Source: Parastagonospora avenae f. sp. tritici 18332-5 (Eukaryota > Ascomycota > Dothideomycetes > Pleosporales > Phaeosphaeriaceae). From it: DNA of 64,000 nt. The stretch spans positions 124,001 to 188,000 of the forward strand of contig JAFJTR010000056.1 of the NCBI GenBank assembly GCA_022559985.1, in the 5' to 3' direction. Shown here piece after piece: positions 57,726-64,000 of this stretch (positions within the stretch are counted from its first letter, which is position 1; every line of letters starts with the position of its first letter). The notes beneath the pieces were generated by a model. The model was not told where the DNA came from. It did no database searches and was given only the letters and a program-made list of their open reading frames with translations. The translations under genes and the position numbers were made by a program.

Positions 57726-59679
57726 TCATCCCCCTCCCCTCCCATTCCCAAACCCCACCATTTCAAACCTGCCCCTCGCCCTCTCCCTCCCCATACCCAT
57801 ACCCTCCACTCCCTCCTCCTTATCTATCATCTCCGTAACGCCCCGATTCCCATGCATTATGATGCGCGTCTGATTCAAGCTCGTCTTGACCGGCTTGTGG
57901 CTATTGAAGATCTCGCTGATTTCCTCGAGCGTGCGGCGCCGCGTCTCCACGAAGAAGAAGTAGATGAAGATGAATTCAAATATGTCCCAGAATATGAAGA
58001 GGAAGTAGTACTAGTTGGTGTGTGAGTTTGAGTTTGGGAAAAGAGATGGATGAGGCTTACCTTCCAACCTGCGCCAGAAAACGCTATTCCTGTTACAAAT
58101 GTGTTGTAGAAATTCGCAATGTTGACCCAGAAATTGTAGAATGCCATTCCTTTGGCGCGCGACTCATAGCGCAGGCACTCGACGGGGTAGAGTTGTTGGA
58201 GCGGCGTGTATCCGGTCGAGTACACGAAGCCGAAGAGGAAGATAAATGCGATCACAGCGCGAGCCTGCGCGTTTGATTTGATTTGAGGCGTCTTGTTCGC
58301 GTCGTATATGTATTGGCCCATGGCATCCTTCTTGAGGTTTGTGGCGACAAGGGCGCACACGATGGCGACGATGACTACGAGACAGGCGGTTGAGACGAGC
58401 AATTGCGGGCGCCGACCCCAACTGTCCGTATAGAAGGCGCCGAAGATGGCGCCGGCGAAAGATACGACGTTTTGCATGCCGTTGTAGAGAAGACGGGTGC
58501 TACGGTCGGTTATACCTGCGCCTCGCAAAATGGTCGGGAAATAGTAAGAGACGGGCCCATTACCACTCCATTGACCGAAGAATGCCATGGAGATTACGAG
58601 CATGGTACGATAGCGGGCTTCGCGAGAGTTGAAGAGTTCCTGTCCTTCAGTGTCAGTTCGAATCTACGAATTCCGACCAATCCACGAAAACACCATGGAG
58701 TTTCGAAAGGAACAACATACCCTATAATCCCACCACCTCTTATCGCTACCAGTCGTCGAGATATCTTCCACCATCTCCTTGTACTCCAAAATCACGATTG
58801 GGTGATACCTGCTTCCCTCCCCATGAAACTTAGCCATGGTGTCCAGCGCCTCTTCATGCCTATCATTCGCAATCAACCACCTAGGCGTCTCTGGCAAGAA
58901 CGGCGAGCACACGAGCACCGTTCCTGCAAATACCATTTGCAGCCAGAGCGGAATTCGCCATGACTGCGAGCCATCGATATGCTGCGTCCCATATGGCACA
59001 AAACTACCCGGAATACCGCCGACGTACCAGAACGTGTTGAACACGCCTGTACACACACCCCGGTAAACTGGATGTGCCATCTCAGAGACGTACGCCGGAC
59101 CAGCTGTTGAAGTGATGGCAACGCCGAAACCCAAAACGAAGCGCCCGCCCATGAAGCCGCCGAGATTGGTGCACGTTGCTTGCACGCACGCACCGACCAT
59201 GATGATGCTGCAGCCGATGAACATGCCCCATTTCCTGCCGCGGAAATCTGTTGCTGGGCCAGCGACGAAGGATCCGACGAGGTTGCCGATGGTGTAGATG
59301 GCGTAGACGATACCCGTAGCTGGAGTGCCGACGTCGAGGTCGAAGCCAAAGTACTCGCGGTACTGGCGATAGTCGTTGATCGCGCCCATGAGCGAGCCGT
59401 CGTAGCCGTTTATGCAGGAGTTTAGGGTGGCGATGAAGAGGCAAAGATAGAGCTGGCATCCATGTTAGATGTCATGGTAATGTGAAGTTTGAGTACGAGC
59501 ATTCTGACCTTGAACATTGCCCTGGTCCATGGTGACACACCAGCTTTCGCCGTAGCATCAGCCAGCGCAACATTCTGCACCTGTCTGATTTCTGCCGTCA
59601 CGCTGCTGCGCCGCGTAGTACTGGACCGTCCATCTCTTTTCTGATACCTCGTATCCATCTTGACCTCCATCACGCCCAT
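57726..59679 (-). CDS. MFS sugar transporter
   Basis: complement(join(57726..58010,58061..58639,58721..59452,59509..59679)), 588 aa. All four junctions are in phase 0 and restore the fold: LYLCLFIATLNSCINGYDGS (TM1), the DFRGRKWGMFIG motif between TM2 and TM3, PETPRWL after TM6, DSWGRRPQLL between TM8 and TM9, and FVETRRRTLEEISEIF after TM12. It resembles lactose/hexose permease-like fungal transporters that import sugars with protons at the plasma membrane. Specificity cannot be read. The C-terminal 60 residues are Gly/Arg/Glu-rich (GMGMGRERARG). ATG at 59679 is chosen; another lies at 59670. Confidence 0.92.
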
Positions 59680-61195
59680 TGTGTAGAGAAATCCAGTCTG
59701 TTCTCGCACGATTGCAGTCAACACAGACTATTCCCAGCACTCGATTGTCGCACATGGCCCTCTCGACTGCAGGTCAGCAAAGCGAAACCCACGGCCCATG
59801 GGGTACGGCGCAGTCATATAGTCCCATCACGCAGCCACGGCTTTCCAGACCCCAGCACACTGGCTTCCTTCCAGAACACTACTCGTCCAAGACGCCATAA
59901 TCTCGACATCCCGGTTTGACGTGCATAACCGCCAACCACTCAGACGTTTACAGGTACCGATGATGACCGGGTATTTAGCCAGAAACATGCAGCTCAGCTA
60001 GGACCCTCACTCGCTCTGGATTGGGGCCATAGCCAATTCAGTGGCGTCCAGGAAATTTGCCATGTGTGTGATTGATGCGCTTTCCTATGCAATAGTGGCC
60101 CTTGAGTGATTTGCGACAAGCAGCTTGTGTTTCGTCTGATGCAGGTAACGGTAGGTGGCCTGGACAGCCAAGCTCTGAAGGTGGAAGATGTTCCGTGTAG
60201 GATCAAGCCACGGTTCGCGTACCCCAGCAGCCAGTCCATCTATTCCGCGGTAAGACTCGACGGAAGACTATGATCGTCAGTCACGTTGTCACGCGAGCTT
60301 CCAGAATCTAATCTACTCCCGCCGAAACGCGGGGCGCCGAAAAAGCAAGTCAACACGTTGGAAAAACGTCCCTGGATCCCGCGAAGCTAGTTAGCCGGCG
60401 GATCTGTACACGGAAAAGTCAACGCTAGAGAATCCTAGCTTCAGCATAGTCGCATAGCGTTTCAATGACAGCAATGTCCTGTTTTCCCTTCGGATCATTC
60501 TTCGAAAGCAGCTGCGACATTGCGAGGATTGTCGGCAACATCCCAGGTTTACCCCATCTGAGCGCCGCCGATCGTGCATGCCGAGTGCGCAAAAATCGCC
60601 CGCTGGTGAGCTCTTAGATGAAGTAACTATATTAAATACCCCACATCACTATAATTCTGTCACCACTTGGTAGCCTGTCCCACCCCGAATGACCTGAATG
60701 CTTTGTCCCGATTCACTTTGACCGCGGAGGCTAAGCACGTACACGTTAAAAACAAAGTTACAATAATGCCCGGGCGTGAGCAAGGCGATTGTATCAATCG
60801 AACCATCATTAGCACTATTGCACCCTAACTCTGTCATGACCACGCAGGGCCCTGAACAGCCATGAGAAGTATTACACGAACACCAATTTCAACATCCTTC
60901 ATGCTATACATCGCGCTTTTGCCAATATACGAAAACCATCGCAACTTGAAACGCGTCGCTGGTTGGATGAACACATTATTAATACCCCAGAATTAAACGC
61001 CGTCGCCGCTAGAGTGATCCAATCAAGCTCAATCGTATGAAGAGCAAGAAAACAGATTGAAGAGCTGCTTGTAAAGAAAAAGGGTGATGGTGGTATTGCA
61101 CCATCAAAACCAGAGATGAGAGAGTCAGAAGACCACCAGAGAGATATAGTGATAGCTGCGCACGTTTCCGAGGGCCGATGTAACAGAGCGCTAGC
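59680..61195. other. 1.5-kb intergenic region with a small Cys-containing open frame
   Basis: Between the sugar transporter start and the PPZ gene's stop. On the minus strand the frame ending at 60649 is open from about 60890 and reads like the C-terminal exon of a small secreted protein (cysteines in CNTSHGCSGPC, LGCNS and HYCNF, then RGGTGYQVV), but no start exon or signal peptide could be joined to it. The rest shows nothing. Confidence 0.35.
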
Positions 61196-63387
61196 TCAAA
61201 CATGTTCGGATAAGTATCGTCCAACGCAGATAGGCGAAGGCATTGGCAGGGTTGCCTGCCAGAGGGCTCGTTGTTCCTGTAGCTGGCGTTTCCGTTTGTC
61301 TGAGTTCTCGTCGAGTTGTTGCATATTCCGGAGCAGTGACGCCTTGGCATCGTCATAACTAGCAGCGTTCATAGAGTCGCTCCATGTCTGAGACCTGATG
61401 TGTCCGGTCCTCCTTGGTGTAGGTGTCGAGGCGCCGTCGCCTTGCGAGCCCAGCTGATCTGAACCAGCCTTTCTTCGCACACGCCGATGCCTTTCCAGCT
61501 TGTCGAATGCATCCATCACGTTGTTCTGCTCCTTGTAATCAATGTATTCCGGGGCGCCTCGGTCGAGGATAGCGGCTTTGGCGATGATCGGAGATCCGGG
61601 TAAGGTAACACTGTCAGCACCCTAAAGAGAGCAGACAGTTAGTAACTTTGAGGAGCATAGTGAGCCGGCTGAAGGCAAAGTCAGTAAGGGTGCAATATAT
61701 ACTATCGATGGCTCTGAAGGGGATCCTTCACTCCATAAACCATCACACGCGGTACGTACTGGTGAATTGAGCATGCTCTGACGCTTGTTCCTGCTCTTCT
61801 TGATGTGGCTCTTAAGCGCACTGGAATCCAAGGGCTTGAGGAGCTCGAAACTGCAAAGCAACTCTCCTGAGACTGACATGACGGCGCCCCAATTGTCGAA
61901 TTCGCCGCAGTACTAAGTGGTATTAGCTGTGTTTGAGTGAGTGAATCTGGTCTGCTTACGTTTGGCGCCGAAAATACGGTGACCAAGACACGGTCGTTGA
62001 AGAACTCGTATCCATCTTCCACCACCATATGTGCTCGACAAACGAGGTCGAAGTCATGCCGTTGCAGAAACTCCATGATGACCTTCTTACCGAAGCAGTA
62101 GCTAACACCTCTTTCGTTGGACTCCCAGTCGTTCTCCATGTCCGCAGGGTCGCTCCACAAAAGATCGTTCAATAGGCCATAGTCTGGCACGTCAGTCGGA
62201 CGAGCGATCTGGCGGATGTCGTCCATGTGCGACAAGCTCGGTGACAGCCCGCCATGGACACAGAAGATCTTCTGCGCGACGATAGCCGCAATCGGCAGGG
62301 TATTGAACGTGTCCACGAAAGCCTTCCAGACTTTGATGTTGCACCTTCTCTTGCACTCGTCGTAGAAACCGTAGACTCGCGTGACATTTGCGCACTCGTG
62401 GTTGCCGCGTAGAAGGAAGAAGTTCTCAGGAAACTTGAGCTTGTAGCAGAGAAGCAGGAGGATTGTCTCCAGACTTTGCTTGCCGCGATCGACGTAGTCG
62501 CCTAAGAATAGGTAATTCGAGTTGGGTGGGAAACCGCACATTTCGAACATGCGGATGAGATCAGTGTACTGCCCGTGGATGTCGCCTACAATCTTTACTG
62601 GCGCCGACAGTTCTAGCAAGGCTGGCTGGCTGAGGAAAACCTCTCGGGCGGCCGAGCAAATCGCGAAAATCTCCGCATTCTTCAGACTGACGGTCTTGGT
62701 AACCTTGCCTGCGTAGGCCGCGTCTAGCAGCCGCTGGATCATGTCGTCAAGATCCATGGACTTCAGCGCGCTGATCTCCATCGGTGACCCTTGTCCGTCG
62801 TTCGCCGCAGGTGGCTCAGGAATCCTTGGAATCGGGTGATCCTTCTTTTGCAGAATGGACTCTCCCGGTTGAGCCGACGCGAGCGGAACCGAGGTGCCAG
62901 ACGGTGGGATGTCCGAGACATGGTCGACTTCGCCTGTCTCTTGTGCCTTGCTAACTCCTTCGTGTGCGGTCCCTTGTGTAGCGCCCTGAATGGGCGAAGG
63001 GGGTGGTTGCTCCTCGTCTGGGGACGTCGGCTCAACTAGCGCAGTCTCAGTACTGATTGTCTCTGGGGCAGGTGCAGGTGCCGAAGCAGAAGCCACCGAG
63101 CCTCGCCGGGAGCTTTTGCCCCCACGGCTCTTGTCCGATCTCGTTGAAGCAGCGTCTGATTTGTCAGGCTTCCCGTTCGCATCGGTCAGGTTGGCGACGG
63201 AATTGCGTGGACTGTCGGTTTTGCCTGTGCCTGGGATCTTGTTCCGCAGCGAGGTGCGCAGCGAGCGCGTCGAATCTTTGGTGTCGGACCGCTCGAAAGA
63301 GCGGTAGTACTCACGTCCTAGAGGAACGCCATCGGCACCACCCTTCTCGCCCTTGGCCTTCTTCTCGCTGGACGGCTGGTTGCCCAT
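61196..63387 (-). CDS. PPZ1: Ser/Thr protein phosphatase PPZ
   Basis: complement(join(61196..61621,61760..61912,61960..63387)), 668 aa. It starts MGNQPSS, a myristoylation-type N-terminus, with a Ser/Arg-rich regulatory head of about 210 residues (SRRGSVASASAPAPAP), then a PP1-like catalytic domain with GDIHGQ, GDYVDRG, LLRGNHE and CVHGGLSPSL. Yeast Ppz1 controls potassium and salt tolerance and cell-wall integrity and is inhibited by Hal3. The junction APN|YCGEFDNWG is phase 0. A third exon adds 142 residues (IDYKEQNNVMDAFDKLERHR and a later coiled segment), which PPZ proteins usually lack; if the preceding intron is kept, translation stops at the TAG of its own acceptor. The catalytic gene is certain, the last exon less so. 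Confidence 0.88.
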
Positions 63388-64000
63388 CGTGGCCGAGCTG
63401 CTGCAAGCGAAAGTGGGGGGTGTGTAGTGGAGTGAATCGATATGTCACGAGAAGATGTCGGTCCTGCTTGTGGGCTGGCAGCGACTGCGGAGATGGCGAT
63501 TCGCAAGGGCGAAGCGGTGACGGCCGTTCTTTCCTCAACTTCACGAGCGATGACGCAAATGGCAGTCACGACTCTCGAATACAATTTGGGCACTGCAGGT
63601 ACTTGTGGTAGATGCACGTGTTAAGGCGGTCGGTAGAGGCGAGACAAGAAAGTGAGAAAACGAGCCTCCGTCGGCGCTGTCGTTATCTTCTTCGAAGGGC
63701 TCTGCTTGTGCCAGGCCGGCGAAGGGGAGGAGGCGACGGGGGAATGTTCGAGGTTCCGCTTGCGCGCCAGAGCGGTGGTGGGTGGGTGTAAGAGGGCTGT
63801 GTAGGGCTCACGATGCGCAGAGTGGGCTCATGGGCGCTGATGTAGCTGTGCTGGCGGTGATCTCGAGCTCCTAGCAACCAGAGGCGGGGATGCAGCTACC
63901 TGGTAAGCCGCACTTAGTAAGGACACGAGCCCGCAGTGACGCCGTGGTGAGGGCGGCGTGCGAACCTCTACTAGCGGATGAACGAGCGCAGACTAGCCAA
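63388..64000. other. Upstream region of PPZ, no other gene supported
   Basis: 613 bp to the right edge. Contains the PPZ promoter; frames on both strands are short and overlapping. A gene starting beyond the window could have its promoter here. Confidence 0.5.

Noticed and set aside
1..64000. CRISPR arrays, transposons, long inverted repeats and rRNA genes
   Set aside because: None seen; the sequence is a eukaryotic nuclear region and no repeat beyond short microsatellites stood out by eye.

Overview
The window is nuclear DNA of a filamentous ascomycete (Pezizomycotina, probably Dothideomycetes). The class is inferred from protein content and gene style and was not tested. Genes are dense on both strands, most are split by 45-80 nt GT-AG introns with CTAAC/CTGAC branch sites, and conserved eukaryotic genes (PRP8, RPL34, KAP120, PEX2, CAB4, DCAF7, PPZ) sit among fungal secreted enzymes, transporters and one conserved plant-associated effector. 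I rebuilt exon joins by reading across splice sites; the joins are in the evidence fields.

Layout. 1-0.8 kb: 5' end of a Zn2Cys6 regulator running off the left edge. 1.8-10.3 kb: divergent RPL34 and PRP8. 11.2-13.0 kb: a cytochrome P450. 13.49-13.62 kb: a tRNA-Leu(CAG) whose T-loop is split by 53 nt with GT-AG spliceosomal intron signals. 14.2-15.9 kb: a secreted GH76 mannanase. 16.0-26.7 kb: KAP120 importin, PEX2, a BuGZ/ZNF207-like zinc finger protein, a UCH deubiquitinase and a 14-TM drug/toxin exporter. 26.7-29.3 kb: a long stretch with no supported gene. 29.3-31.7 kb: a secreted S28 peptidase convergent with a NIS1-family effector. 32.8-39.9 kb: a small unknown protein, a MARVEL protein, an amidase, a GFA-fold protein and MsrA. 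42.2-45.1 kb: a DUF4360 secreted protein and an F-box-like protein. 46.4-50.3 kb: divergent CAB4 and a DCAF7-type WD40 protein with a long Q/P-rich head. 52.4-56.8 kb: a secreted alpha carbonic anhydrase convergent with a CSC1/OSCA channel. 57.7-63.4 kb: an MFS sugar transporter and a PPZ phosphatase.

There is no secondary-metabolite core enzyme, transposon or CRISPR array. The genes do not form one pathway. The general theme is housekeeping plus secreted and transport functions (GH76, S28, NIS1, DUF4360, alpha-CA, two MFS transporters) suiting a saprobe or plant associate. The most unusual object is the split tRNA gene: removing the GT...CTAAC...AG segment restores a perfect tRNA, including a 5-bp T-stem and the Pol III B box.
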